A DNA stretch of 64,000 nucleotides, taken from assembly GCF_000293805.1 (NCBI RefSeq), contig NZ_AMBZ01000011.1:1-64000 (forward strand), given 5' to 3'. This DNA comes from Paenibacillus alvei DSM 29 (GTDB taxonomy: Bacteria; Bacillota; Bacilli; Paenibacillales; Paenibacillaceae). Each line of letters opens with the position of its first letter. Position 1 is the stretch's first letter. The position numbers and the translations under genes were made by a program. The notes beneath the pieces are model-generated. The model made no database searches. It was given only the letters and a program-made list of their open reading frames with translations, and was not told where the DNA came from. Shown here piece after piece: positions 10,867 through 19,249 of the stretch.

Positions 10867-12869
10867 TTATGTATTCAGCATTGTACTGTTCCCAGCATGC
10901 TGCGAATGTTTGCGGAATAGCGATTCAAAGCTACTTCGCGGCAATGGAGGACTGAAATAATAGCCCTGTATATTGTCGCAGTTGTTATTTTGTAAAAATA
11001 CCAGCTGTTCCTTCGTCTCTACTCCCTCAGCAATCACTTGCATGTTCATATTGTGCCCTAAGGCAATAATTGCGGATACAATTGCAGCGTCATTCGGATC
11101 CTGCTGCAAATCACGGACGAAGGATCGATCAATTTTCAAACGATGAATCGGGAAATTTTTCAAATAGTGAAGAGAACTATAACCCGTCCCGAAATCATCA
11201 ATACTGATTGCCACACCCATATCCTTCAATTTGCGCAATGTTTGAGATGCACGAGACACTTCCATTGTCATGCTTTCTGTAATTTCCAAATCTAAATATT
11301 GCGGCTCCAAACCGGTGCGCCGCAGTACATCCTGAACCGTCTCCGTTAAGTTGTTCATTTCAAATTGTCTAACCGACAGATTGACGGATACTGGAATACG
11401 TTCAAGCCCTTTGTCCTGCCACTTCTTATTTTGTCTGCAGGCTTCTTCCATGATCCAAGTTCCTAGTGATACGATGAAGCCGTTCTCCTCGGCCAAGGGA
11501 ATAAATTCCCCCGGAGGAATAAGCCCACGCTCAGGATGGTTCCAGCGTACAAGAGCTTCCATCCCTACAATGCGGCAAGTAGACATATCTACCTGCGGCT
11601 GGTAATAGAGCTCGAATTCGCCTCTTGTGAGTGCCTTGCGCATGTCATGCTCTAATGTAATGCGCTCAAGCGGACGATCGTTCATGCCTGGAACGAAAAA
11701 AGGTATCCGTTCTTCCCCAGTTCCTTTACCCGGGACAAGGCATAATCCGCTTGCTGAACGGCAAGACCTGCATCATGAATGCGCATATCTTCATGGATAA
11801 GCTTCACGCCAATGCTCATCGTAACGTGAACGGGGATATCGTTCAATTCGAACGGCTCCTCCAACACCGATAATAGTAGACGAATACGTTCAGTTACTTC
11901 GTCCTCTGAGCCTGCATTCGTCATGAAGCAGATGAATTCATCGCCCTCCATCCGGGCAATGACGTCGTTTTCTGTCATCGACCTGAGCAATCTATCCGCA
12001 ATTTGCATAAGAAGCATATCGCCGAAGTCCGTGCCAAAAGTATCGTTAATGCGCTTAAACCTATCAAGATCCATGTATAGCACTGCAACGGAAAATGAGG
12101 CATAAGCGGCCATTTCAAGTGCTTCCTCCAACCGCTGCATGAACATGCGCCGATTCGGTAAACCTGTCATATCATCATAATAAGCCATGTAACGAATGCG
12201 TTCTTCCATATATCGATTCGGACTTGGATCTCGAAGGCTTACTGAAAAGATCACATCCTGCTCGGAGTAATGTGACAATAAAGGCAGCTGGGCCATTTGA
12301 ATGACCCAGTCCTGAGGAAATCCATCCTTAGAACAACTAACAACTTCCAGTTCCACTTCTTGCCCGCTCATCGCCTGAGGCATTGCCCGAAGGAGCTTCG
12401 TACAATCCCGTTCCTCCATCCATTGACTAATCGAGCGGGGTGGCACATCAAATCCAGTCACCTCTTGAAAGGAAGGGTTCATCCCCTCAACCTCTCCATT
12501 TTGGCGAACAAATAGCATCGGAACAGGCAGATGATCGTAATAAGACTTCCAAGTTGGCTGCTCGGAGGAATCCGGCGCAATCTTTGCATCTGAAGGATGA
12601 TGTGCCTGTTTGAGCCCCTGGTCGTAAGAAGATTTAAGCTTCGCAGCTGCAGCATATCCAAGCATCGCTGTTAATAGTACAAGCATCCACAATCGCGCCG
12701 TTCCTTCCAGCTGAAGCAAAGCCAACCCTGTACATACGATTGCCGTAATTAAAGAGACAGCCATTACAATTAAAGCACATCGAATTGAGCGATCCCGCTT
12801 CTGCAATTGCCGTTCATTCTGTACCTTACGGTCACTCACTAAGTATCTTCCTTCCAGCGTTGAAGTCAA
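10867..12869 (-). CDS. Membrane-bound PAS-GGDEF-EAL cyclic-di-GMP protein (one-base frameshift)
   Basis: Two frames join into one 667-residue protein when the A6 run at 11696-11701 is lengthened by one (read as NGYLFFVPGMNDRP). Layout: two transmembrane helices (about 29-80), a PAS domain (about 105-220), a GGDEF domain with the variant motif MEGDEF, then an EAL domain with all the usual catalytic segments (EALVRW, NLSVRQF, EITES, DDFGTGYSSL, KIDRSFV, AEGVET, QGYYF). The phosphodiesterase half looks active; the EGDEF site makes cyclase activity uncertain. It likely tunes c-di-GMP in response to a PAS-sensed cue. Confidence 0.9.
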
Positions 12870-12878
12870 TACGAACGA

Positions 12879-13247
12879 TCATCGACGTGCAGCAAGAGCA
12901 AGCATCAACCAACCAGCGATGAATGCAACTCCTCCAATCGGTGTAATCGCTCCTAGCACTTTGATCCCCGTAAAGCAAAGCAGATACAAGCTGCCAGAGA
13001 ACACAATGATACCGATAAATATCAGCCTTGCTGACCATGCAGCCTTTTTCTGATCAGCCAGTTTATCTGCCAATATTGCAATAAAAAGCAATCCAAGCGC
13101 GTGCGCCATATGGTATTGAACAGCTGTCTCGAAAGTCGCCATCCGCTCCGGCGTCAGCAGCCCCTTCATGACATGCGCCCCAAATGCCCCAAGAGCGACA
13201 GATAAAAGCATATTTATACTTCCTATAATTGTATAGCGTCGCAACAT
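12879..13247 (-). CDS. DUF423 family membrane protein (YwdK-like)
   Basis: A 122-residue hydrophobic protein with four predicted transmembrane segments and the family pattern GAFGAHVMKG ... ATFETAVQYHMAHALGLL ... GSLYLLCFTG. The start is ATG 13247 (MLRRYTIIG), with GGGG a few bases upstream. The family is widespread and uncharacterised. It ends about 10 bp before the start of the GGDEF-EAL gene and may share its transcript. Confidence 0.88.
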   Translation of the reverse strand: MLRRYTIIGSINMLLSVALGAFGAHVMKGLLTPERMATFETAVQYHMAHALGLLFIAILADKLADQKKAAWSARLIFIGIIVFSGSLYLLCFTGIKVLGAITPIGGVAFIAGWLMLALAARR

Positions 13248-13375
13248 GATGTTCGCCCCTTCATGCCACATTTCGGCAATTTTTAACTATATTAGATACG
13301 TTACTATATTATCTGAATTACTGTGGTTTTTCCACTAACAATTCAAGTGGGACAAGGCGTTCTCAGCCTGTGGTT

Positions 13376-13804
13376 TTATTTTCCTCTTTTAGATGGGCGG
13401 AAATGATCCCATGCATGCCGGAGAGCAACAATCGGATGTTTATACAGCATTTTGGGTCCTACTTCACGCATGACACGCTGAATGGCGTCACGCTTATCTG
13501 GCTTGTAGCAATGCACGGTACAACGCTCACAAGTCGTCTTGCTCTCACCGAATCGGCAATGAGTAAGTCGCTTCCATGCATAGGCGAGCAATTCATTGCA
13601 GTTGGGGCATAAACTGCAATGCCCATGATCTCCATTTTCATAATGAGACATTTCTGATAAATGATGATTACGACAATATATGCGAATCATCAATAGAACA
13701 GTCCGCTTTTCTCTCCGTATTCTCGGCCCTTCGGTGCTATCGTGCGCTGTATGCGGCACTGGAGGCAGGGGCATGCTTTCCTGTGGTTGGTGATGTTTTG
13801 TCAT
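13376..13804 (-). CDS. YgbA/nitrous-oxide-stimulated-promoter family protein
   Basis: A 142-residue protein whose C-terminal ~110 residues carry the family's cysteine pattern: IYCRNHH, CSLCPNCNELLAYA, LTHCRFGE, KTTCERCTVHCYKPDKR, then MREVGPKMLYKHP. The many cysteines suggest a metal or Fe-S site. Members in enterobacteria are induced by nitrosative stress. The N-terminal ~35 residues look like a disordered extension. The start at 13804 has GAGGT nine bases upstream. Confidence 0.8.
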   Translation of the reverse strand: MTKHHQPQESMPLPPVPHTAHDSTEGPRIRREKRTVLLMIRIYCRNHHLSEMSHYENGDHGHCSLCPNCNELLAYAWKRLTHCRFGESKTTCERCTVHCYKPDKRDAIQRVMREVGPKMLYKHPIVALRHAWDHFRPSKRGK

Positions 13805-14207
13805 TTTGATCGACCTCAACATTTCGCTTCATTATATATATGAGGTAATCATATCGATTTGGAGGAACACATCATATGACATTGATAACATAGGTATGGA
13901 CAAGGGTTGTCCATACGGCAATTCCTCGATCCATCGTGATCTACAGATGCGCTGTCGGCAAAATTCACATGTACGTCCTCTTCAGAACTATTTACTTATT
14001 TATCGGTTGTTTTTCAATTTTTGTTAGATCATTTTAGTCAGTTTGGCAAGGTGAGAAAGAAGGTGGACATCATATAGACATTCCCGTTCAATATAAAAAA
14101 ATCCGCAACGCCCTGCTTATAGCAGATTGCTGCGGATTGGCGGATTGCGAAGTTGTACTTACTTGTACTGACTGGTCGAAACTTTTAGTAAACAGCTACA
14201 TCACGGT
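13805..14207. other. Gene-free 400-bp stretch with a perfect 10-bp hairpin
   Basis: No convincing gene: the open frames here lack ribosome-binding sites and family features. The notable element is GTATGGACAA (13894-13903) and TTGTCCATAC (13907-13916), a perfect 10-bp inverted repeat around GGG. It could be a regulator site for the divergent YgbA-type gene or a remnant of a mobile element end. Confidence 0.5.
14095..14138 (-). terminator. Terminator of the arsR-like gene
   Basis: On the minus strand AATCCGCA pairs with TGCGGATT around a 23-nt loop and is followed by seven U. It lies 70 bp past the ArsR-family stop. Confidence 0.75.
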
Positions 14208-14621
14208 TTATTTCTCGCTGTCACTGCGATTGTTACTGTTACTATTGCTGTTATTAATCAGTTCCTGCAAGCCGGCACTCTCCTCAGTCCGTTCCGAATT
14301 CCCTATACTCTCTACATAATGCTGAAGCATGGACAGCTTATTATCCCAATAACGGTCATAATAGGCCAGCCATCGCTTCAATTCCAACAGCGGATCCGGA
14401 TCGAGCCGGTATCTGACCTCTCTGCCGATCTTTCGATCCTTCACAAGTCCCGCTTCTGCAAGAATTCGCAAGTGCTTGGACACTGCAGTTCGAGTCATGG
14501 GGAAATGCCCGCTTATGACTGTAACTGGAAGCTCGTTATCTGCGAGCAGTTCCAGCAGCTTGCGCCTTGTAGGGTCTGCTATCGCCTGAAAGACATCATG
14601 CTTCGGTGCAGATGCTCCCAT
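14208..14621 (-). CDS. ArsR-family winged-helix repressor
   Basis: A 137-residue regulator with the ArsR fold: ADPTRRKLLELLADNELPV, then the recognition region MTRTAVSKHLRILAEAGLV and the wing RKIGREVRYRLD. It lacks the metal-binding CxC of ArsR/SmtB, so it belongs to the non-metal group that is paired with SRPBCC proteins. The start is ATG 14621, directly after the stop of the upstream SRPBCC gene. The C-terminus ends in an Asn/Ser-rich tail. Twin operator-like palindromes in the pair's promoter suggest autorepression. Confidence 0.87.
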   Translation of the reverse strand: MGASAPKHDVFQAIADPTRRKLLELLADNELPVTVISGHFPMTRTAVSKHLRILAEAGLVKDRKIGREVRYRLDPDPLLELKRWLAYYDRYWDNKLSMLQHYVESIGNSERTEESAGLQELINNSNSNSNNRSDSEK

Positions 14622-14622
14622 G

Positions 14623-15048
14623 TTACGCCTCAATGTAGGACCGCAGCTTCTGAACCAGACCGTCCCATCCATTGTTCATGCGCTCGCGTACGATCGCATG
14701 CGATTCGCCAAACTCTGTAACTGCCTCTGGACTCCACCCAGAGTGAATTAAGGTAAATTCCGTTGCCCCGTTCATTTCGGCCAAGGCAAACGTCAGCGTC
14801 CAGTCTTTGCCCCAACGGAATGACAAACGATTTGGCGGGTCTAGCTCTGTCACCTTGCATGGTGAATTCCCGAACGGCCCTGCATTCAAATGAAATTCAT
14901 AACCTAGCTCAGGCCGAAAATCATTTGGCATAAACCAGGCAGCTATTCCTTCCGATGTGGCTACTGCGTCCCACACCTTCTGGATCGGTGCGTTCAATGT
15001 AATCGTTTTGCGGATATCTTGTAGAGATTGAGATGCTTGATTTGTCAT
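14623..15048 (-). CDS. SRPBCC (AHSA1-type START-like) domain protein
   Basis: A 141-residue single-domain protein of the AHSA1/CalC-like SRPBCC superfamily: ITLNAPIQKVWDAVATSEGIAAWF at the N-terminus and a terminal GWDGLVQKLRSYI helix that closes the hydrophobic pocket. Such proteins bind small hydrophobic ligands. It is first in a two-gene unit with an ArsR-type repressor, an arrangement common in Firmicutes. The ligand is unknown. Confidence 0.85.
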   Translation of the reverse strand: MTNQASQSLQDIRKTITLNAPIQKVWDAVATSEGIAAWFMPNDFRPELGYEFHLNAGPFGNSPCKVTELDPPNRLSFRWGKDWTLTFALAEMNGATEFTLIHSGWSPEAVTEFGESHAIVRERMNNGWDGLVQKLRSYIEA

Positions 15049-15114
15049 GGATGTCAGTCCTCCAGTTCATCATTGTATTGTCAGCATGTACCAACGATAA
15101 GTACATTATTACGG

Positions 15115-15172
15115 AACCAAATGGTTTCGTATTGGTGTTATGATTATAGGATACCAAATGGTTTCATGTCAA
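15115..15172 (-). promoter_or_regulatory. SRPBCC-arsR promoter with twin ACCAAATGGTTTC operators
   Basis: On the minus strand TTGACA (15172-15167), an 18-bp spacer and TATAAT (15148-15143) form a near-consensus promoter. ACCAAATGGTTTC occurs twice, at 15116-15128 (just downstream of -10) and 15153-15165 (inside the spacer), about 37 bp apart. The motif is nearly palindromic (AACCAAATGGTT), as expected for an ArsR dimer. Binding at either site would block RNA polymerase. Confidence 0.75.
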
Positions 15173-15309
15173 ACCTAGCATTCTCTCCCACTTTTATAAA
15201 TGTAGATTTTTCGTTACTCTGCAAGCTTTAAGGAAGCTAAGCTGAATCGACCCAGAGCTGCTTCTATACATGAAGCAAGTCTGGATCGTTCGAAGTCTCG
15301 TGCGAAGCG

Positions 15310-16053
15310 CTATGCAACCGTGACAATAATAGGCTTTTGCTTCGTAATAATAATCGTATGCTCGAATTGTGCGGCAATACTTCCATCCGGTGTGCATAAT
15401 GTCCAGCCGTCAGCCTGCTGTACTGCATAATCCGCACCTGTTGATAAAAATGGCTCAATCGTAATGACCATGCCTTCCTTCAAGATCCTCGTATCAAGTC
15501 GATTATAGATCGGAAGAATGCTTGGCTCTTCATGCACCGCTCTGCCTACGCCATGACTGCACAAATTTTGAATGACCGTATATCCTCCTTGTTCAGCAGC
15601 CTTCTCAAACATTTTCCCAATTGTGTTTATTTTCACCCCGTGTTTCAATGAAGAAATGACCTTCATCATCGTTTCTTGCGTATATCGGCACAATGCAGTA
15701 ATTTTCGTATCTAGAGGCGCAAGTTGAAACGATTGTCCCGAATCGGCCACAAATCCATTCTTCTTCGCGCATACATCCACGTTCACTAAATCCCCAGGTT
15801 TTAGAACCCGCTTGCCAGGTATTCCATGCGCAACCTCTGTATTTACACTGATGCACGAATGTCCGGGAAAGTTATAATCTTTCATTGGTGCAGACACTGC
15901 CCCATGGCGGGCCAGAATTTCACCGCCGATTTCATCCAACTCCTTGGTCGTCATCCCTGGTCTTGCACTTTTCTTCATTTCTTGTATAGTCAACGCTACA
16001 ATTTTGCCGATTTCCTTCAATCCTTGTACTTCTTCTTCTGAACCAACAGTCAT
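15310..16053 (-). CDS. map: Methionine aminopeptidase, type I
   Basis: A 247-residue enzyme that removes the initiator methionine from nascent proteins. Metal ligands are visible in order: VNVDVCAKKNGFVADSG (two Asp), SHGVGRAVHEEP (His), ITIEPF (Glu) and QFEHTIII (Glu). It lacks the ribosomal-operon context of the essential copy and has a short N-terminal helix, so it is probably the second paralogue (YflG-like). The start at 16053 has GGAGG nearby. Confidence 0.93.
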   Translation of the reverse strand: MTVGSEEEVQGLKEIGKIVALTIQEMKKSARPGMTTKELDEIGGEILARHGAVSAPMKDYNFPGHSCISVNTEVAHGIPGKRVLKPGDLVNVDVCAKKNGFVADSGQSFQLAPLDTKITALCRYTQETMMKVISSLKHGVKINTIGKMFEKAAEQGGYTVIQNLCSHGVGRAVHEEPSILPIYNRLDTRILKEGMVITIEPFLSTGADYAVQQADGWTLCTPDGSIAAQFEHTIIITKQKPIIVTVA

Positions 16054-16294
16054 CCTATGTCCCTCCTTTTCTTCATTTACATCTTACTCTGAAATAGGTT
16101 GTCAAGTACCTTGTATTGTATCACAACCTGTTCGACTACCTCATTTGTAAATATCGTACGCATACGACACTCTGCATGCTGAGATCGCGCTGCTGGCACA
16201 GCACTCGTTTCATTATCCCGGCAACCCGTGAATATATTGATCATAACTAGCAGCACAGGCATTAGTTAATACGTCCAACAGGAGGTGTCAGCCA

Positions 16295-17449
16295 TTGAAT
16301 GAACGGACGTTCATTGTGTCCCGCGAGGACTGGTCGCTCCATCGCAAAGGCTATCAAGATCAAGCGCGCCATCAACAGAGGGTGCGTGAAGCGATAAAGC
16401 AAAACCTGCCCGATCTTGTTACCGAAGAGAACATTATCATGTCCGATGGCAAGCAAATCATTAAAGTTCCTATTCGCAGTCTGGACGAATTCCGATTCGT
16501 CTATAACTTCAACAAGAAGAAGCATGTCGGTCAGGGAGACGGTGACAGTGAGGTTGGAGATGTGCTCGGCACGGACAGTTCATCTCAAGGGCAAGGAAAG
16601 GGAAAGCAGGCTGGCGATCAGGCCGGTGCGGATGTTATTGAGGCTGAGATCAGTATCGAAGACTTGGAAACCATGCTGTTCGACGAATTGGAGCTGCCTA
16701 ATCTTCAGCAGAAAGACAAAGAACAGGTCGAGGTTACCGATATTCGATTCAATGACATCCGTAAGAAGGGCATTATGTCCAACATAGACAAGAAGCGTAC
16801 GATTTTAGAAAATTTGCGGCGCAATGCCCTAACCGGCAAGCCTGGCATTCACCACATCAGCCCTGACGACCTGCGCTACAAGACGTGGGAGGAAATCATT
16901 AAGCCGCAATCGAGTGCCGTCATTATTGCGATGATGGACACCTCTGGTTCCATGGGCAGCTTCGAAAAGTATTGTGCGCGCAGCTTCTTCTTCTGGATGA
17001 CGCGCTTCTTGCGCAAGCAGTATGAGAAGGTCGAATTGGTATTCATTGCCCACCATACCGAAGCCAAGGAAGTAACCGAAGAGGAGTTCTTCACACGTGG
17101 CGAGAGCGGCGGCACGATCTGCTCATCCGCTTATGTGAAGGCGCTGGAGATCATCGATTCACGTTTTCCGCCTGCCAGCTACAATATTTATCCATTCCAT
17201 TTCTCTGACGGTGACAACCTAACGAGCGATAACGAGCGCTGTGTGAAGCTGATCGGCCAAATCCTAAAGAGAGCCAACATGTTCGGCTACGGCGAAGTAA
17301 ATCAATACAACCGCAGCAGCACCCTCATGTCTGCCTACCGCAATATTCAACTGCCCCATTTTATGCACTATGTCATTAAGGAAAAGGGAGAGGTGTACCG
17401 GGCGCTGAAGCACTTTTTTAAAAAACAGCCGGGAGGGAGCCGTACATGA
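16295..17449 (+). CDS. yhbH: YhbH/DUF444 family sporulation protein
   Basis: A 384-residue protein with an N-terminal basic region ([22 protein letters not shown]), a Gly/Gln-rich spacer, and a C-terminal von Willebrand-like domain with MIDAS-like [10 protein letters not shown] and FSDGDN. It starts at TTG 16295, nine bases after AGGAGG. In sporulating Bacilli yhbH acts with the PrkA kinase and SpoVR; here spoVR overlaps its stop codon (ATGA). Confidence 0.93.
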   Translation: MNERTFIVSREDWSLHRKGYQDQARHQQRVREAIKQNLPDLVTEENIIMSDGKQIIKVPIRSLDEFRFVYNFNKKKHVGQGDGDSEVGDVLGTDSSSQGQGKGKQAGDQAGADVIEAEISIEDLETMLFDELELPNLQQKDKEQVEVTDIRFNDIRKKGIMSNIDKKRTILENLRRNALTGKPGIHHISPDDLRYKTWEEIIKPQSSAVIIAMMDTSGSMGSFEKYCARSFFFWMTRFLRKQYEKVELVFIAHHTEAKEVTEEEFFTRGESGGTICSSAYVKALEIIDSRFPPASYNIYPFHFSDGDNLTSDNERCVKLIGQILKRANMFGYGEVNQYNRSSTLMSAYRNIQLPHFMHYVIKEKGEVYRALKHFFKKQPGGSRT

Positions 17450-17658
17450 GTGCAAATAACATGCAGGAATTAGAGTATGCCATCGACGAAATTACCGAAA
17501 TCGCCGAGGGCTTCGGACTCGATTTCTATCCGATGCGCTATGAAATTTGCCCGGCCGAAATCGTTTATACATTTGGGGCTTACGGCATGCCTACCCGGTT
17601 TAGTCACTGGAGTTTTGGTAAGAAGAAGTATAATATATATGAAAACATAATAACTTAA
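17446..17658 (+). pseudogene. spoVR: spoVR 5' fragment, interrupted by prophage insertion
   Basis: The frame starts at ATG 17446, overlapping the yhbH stop. For about 58 codons it matches SpoVR closely ([49 protein letters not shown]). After the GGT AAG codons at 17617-17622 the similarity stops; twelve unrelated codons lead to a stop at 17658, followed by phage DNA. SpoVR is normally about 465 residues and contributes to spore cortex formation. The rest should lie at the other end of the prophage, beyond the window. Precise excision in the mother cell would restore the gene. Confidence 0.9.
17611..17628. other. Prophage-spoVR attachment junction
   Basis: The last codons shared with intact spoVR are Ser-Phe-Gly-Lys (17611-17622), so the crossover lies within or just after TTTGGTAAG. 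The exact core needs the partner junction, which is outside the window. A short core inside a conserved coding segment is typical of large serine recombinases of the SPbeta/skin kind. Confidence 0.65.
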
Positions 17659-17659
17659 G

Positions 17660-17685
17660 AAAAAGCCCGTTAAATAGGGCTTTTT
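17660..17685. terminator. Bidirectional terminator at the prophage end
   Basis: AAAAAGCCC (17660-17668) and GGGCTTTTT (17677-17685) form a 9-bp stem with an 8-nt loop and U-tracts on both strands. It insulates phage from host transcription just inside the attachment site. Confidence 0.85.
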
Positions 17686-17690
17686 CTATT

Positions 17691-18044
17691 TCAAAGCGTT
17701 GAATTTCGTAACCGGATATGATCAGGTGAAATACAATAACAATTACAAAGCTTAAGGATCACATCCATATAAATTTCACTACAATCCTGTTCAATATTTT
17801 CGATTACAGCTTTGTTGATTCCAGTTTTTTCAGAAACCTCATCCGTTGTTAACGCACAGTTTTCTCGTACATCTTTAAACGTAAGTTGCGAGGAACCAAT
17901 TTTCATGTATGTATTCATGATACTTTCAATCTCGATCAACCCTTCAGCGACCAACGGATCTCTATACCTTACCTCATCACAAAAGATCCTAAACATTAAT
18001 TGAAAGTCATTTGCTTGATTAACCTGTTGTGTATCTAATACCAT
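17691..18044 (-). CDS. Hypothetical phage protein with C-terminal HTH
   Basis: A 117-residue protein. The N-terminal half is helical (QLMFRIFCDEVRYRDPLVAEGLIEIE). The C-terminal ~60 residues read as a Cro-like helix-turn-helix (ENCALTTDEVSEKTGINKAVIENIEQ ... VILKLCNCYCISPDHIRL). The ATG at 18044 is chosen for the AGGGAG upstream; the frame extends to a TTG at 18137 without a ribosome-binding site. It is the outermost prophage gene at the spoVR side, where SPbeta-type phages keep lysogeny or excision functions, but its role is unknown. Confidence 0.6.
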   Translation of the reverse strand: MVLDTQQVNQANDFQLMFRIFCDEVRYRDPLVAEGLIEIESIMNTYMKIGSSQLTFKDVRENCALTTDEVSEKTGINKAVIENIEQDCSEIYMDVILKLCNCYCISPDHIRLRNSTL

Positions 18045-18137
18045 CTGAGTCATCTCCCTTATGTTTAATGTATTAGAATCGTTGTTTATTACTCTAGCAT
18101 TCTTGTTGGATATTTTTTGTCGGATTAAGTCGAACAA

Positions 18138-18169
18138 AAAGGCCAGATTAACTTAGTTGATCTGGCCTT
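18138..18169 (-). terminator. Terminator of the agr-like operon
   Basis: AAGGCCAGAT (18139-18148) and ATCTGGCCTT (18160-18169) form a perfect 10-bp stem. On the minus strand it is followed by a run of U. It lies about 50 bp past the LytTR-like gene. Confidence 0.85.
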
Positions 18170-18219
18170 GACTTACAATTATTTTCATGGTATTAGAAAT
18201 GAAAAAAGAGCCTTTTTCA

Positions 18220-18585
18220 CTAAAGGCTCTTTGTCATTAAATGTCGAATGTGTTTTTTCTTATCACGAGAGATGTATGCTGGAATAGGGTAGTCTTTAAA
18301 ATACGCAACCGCCCCCCTGCCATCGGGTCTCGCATATTCAATGTTGTTAATATTCGCAAAGTTACTTGAGTCTAAAAGTTTGATACATTCATATTTTGAG
18401 AACGCTTCATAATGTTCGCCTAAAGTTCTTAGTATCGTGAATGTACCCTTTCGCGTGTGAAAAAGCGGCAAAACATAATTGGGTTTCGGTTGAAATGTCT
18501 CAGCAAAGTAAAGGTCATCAATAGTAAATGTATCGAAATCGCCTATTGGTTTCCCATTCTCGACTTTAATCCCTAGTAGTTCCAT
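18220..18585 (-). CDS. LytTR-like DNA-binding regulator in the phage agr cassette
   Basis: A 121-residue protein whose length and pattern resemble stand-alone LytTR domains: FTIDDLYFAE (strand and DDL motif), an HTRKGTFTILRTLGE segment, then FSKYECIKLLDSSNFANINNIEYA at the position of the LytTR F-x-R-x-H-x-S-Y-x-VN segment. It follows agrD by 15 bp with GGTGTTGAT before ATG. In agr systems the LytTR-domain regulator AgrA reads the peptide signal; here there is no receiver domain. The family call is moderate because the match is by pattern only. Confidence 0.55.
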   Translation of the reverse strand: MELLGIKVENGKPIGDFDTFTIDDLYFAETFQPKPNYVLPLFHTRKGTFTILRTLGEHYEAFSKYECIKLLDSSNFANINNIEYARPDGRGAVAYFKDYPIPAYISRDKKKHIRHLMTKSL

Positions 18586-18600
18586 ATCAACACCTTATCA

Positions 18601-18723
18601 TCATTTCTTGCGCAACTCTGTAGGCACGGGAAGAGAACCTAGAAATACCTTTGCCTTCTTTGAAAAGCTATTTGCTGCAACGGAAAGAACATTAGATGCT
18701 GCCTTAACCAATTGTTTTTTCAT
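18601..18723 (-). CDS. agrD: AgrD-like autoinducer prepeptide (40 aa)
   Basis: A 40-residue peptide directly downstream of agrB, with AAAGGAGG before its ATG. It has the three AgrD zones: a basic amphipathic N-terminal helix (MKKQLVKAASNVLSVAAN), a middle signal segment, and the conserved recognition tail with P-x-P-x-E-L followed by a charged end (PVPTELRKK). Unusually it contains no cysteine. Cyclisation would have to use serine (Ser19, Ser21 or Ser30), giving a lactone rather than a thiolactone. It is too short for ordinary gene callers. Confidence 0.7.
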   Translation of the reverse strand: MKKQLVKAASNVLSVAANSFSKKAKVFLGSLPVPTELRKK

Positions 18724-18727
18724 TATA

Positions 18728-19249
18728 TTAACCTCCTTTCCTAGAATATGAATATGGAATAATCAACAAAGCTTGTGCCAGGTAAACAAGCGCAAGTGTT
18801 GATGATTGTATATATAGGTTTGCGCCGACCAGCAAAATAGAAATAAACTTATTTCGAAGTTTGTGATCCTTCGTGCTGCTCAAGTATTCGGTGACATTCG
18901 GTGCGAACAGTATATAGCTTATTAGTCCGAGTATCGATATACCTAGTACTACGTTCGTTGATAACATGATGTGTGGTGGAACAACGATTACCATGGTTGA
19001 TGCGACGAAACATTGATCCATCGTCTTCGCGTGCAATCCACCTGAAAAATGCCTGATTACACCAAAAGCGAGTAAAGAAACAATGGTATCGATGGGTCTT
19101 CCAGAAATAAAACCTATAGTGATAGATGAAGTCGTTACAAAAAAAATATTCAGTATGTTGGCAAATGCATACGTAAGCACTTCATGGCTTACGTGACTAC
19201 CATTGCGTTTTAAAAATGTGGCGAGTCCTTTAGAAACGTTTTCTATCAA
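18728..19249 (-). CDS. agrB: AgrB-like accessory gene regulator protease
   Basis: A 173-residue membrane protease with about five or six hydrophobic segments. The catalytic pair is His73 in RHFSGGLHAK and Cys80 in TMDQC; their seven-residue spacing equals that of staphylococcal AgrB. AgrB cleaves the C-terminal tail of AgrD and cyclises the product. Its ATG overlaps the stop of the upstream sensor-like gene (ATGA) and agrD follows four bases after its stop, so the genes form one operon. Confidence 0.88.
   Translation of the reverse strand: MIENVSKGLATFLKRNGSHVSHEVLTYAFANILNIFFVTTSSITIGFISGRPIDTIVSLLAFGVIRHFSGGLHAKTMDQCFVASTMVIVVPPHIMLSTNVVLGISILGLISYILFAPNVTEYLSSTKDHKLRNKFISILLVGANLYIQSSTLALVYLAQALLIIPYSYSRKGG

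Noticed and set aside
13806-14027. Rightward open frame upstream of the YgbA-family gene
   Set aside because: Overlaps the YgbA start, lacks a ribosome-binding site and has no domain; its middle is the 10-bp inverted repeat.
16077-16262. 61-residue leftward frame with a lipobox-like IFTGC near its start
   Set aside because: No ribosome-binding site, no hydrophobic signal of adequate length and no conserved tail; more likely chance in the map-yhbH gap.
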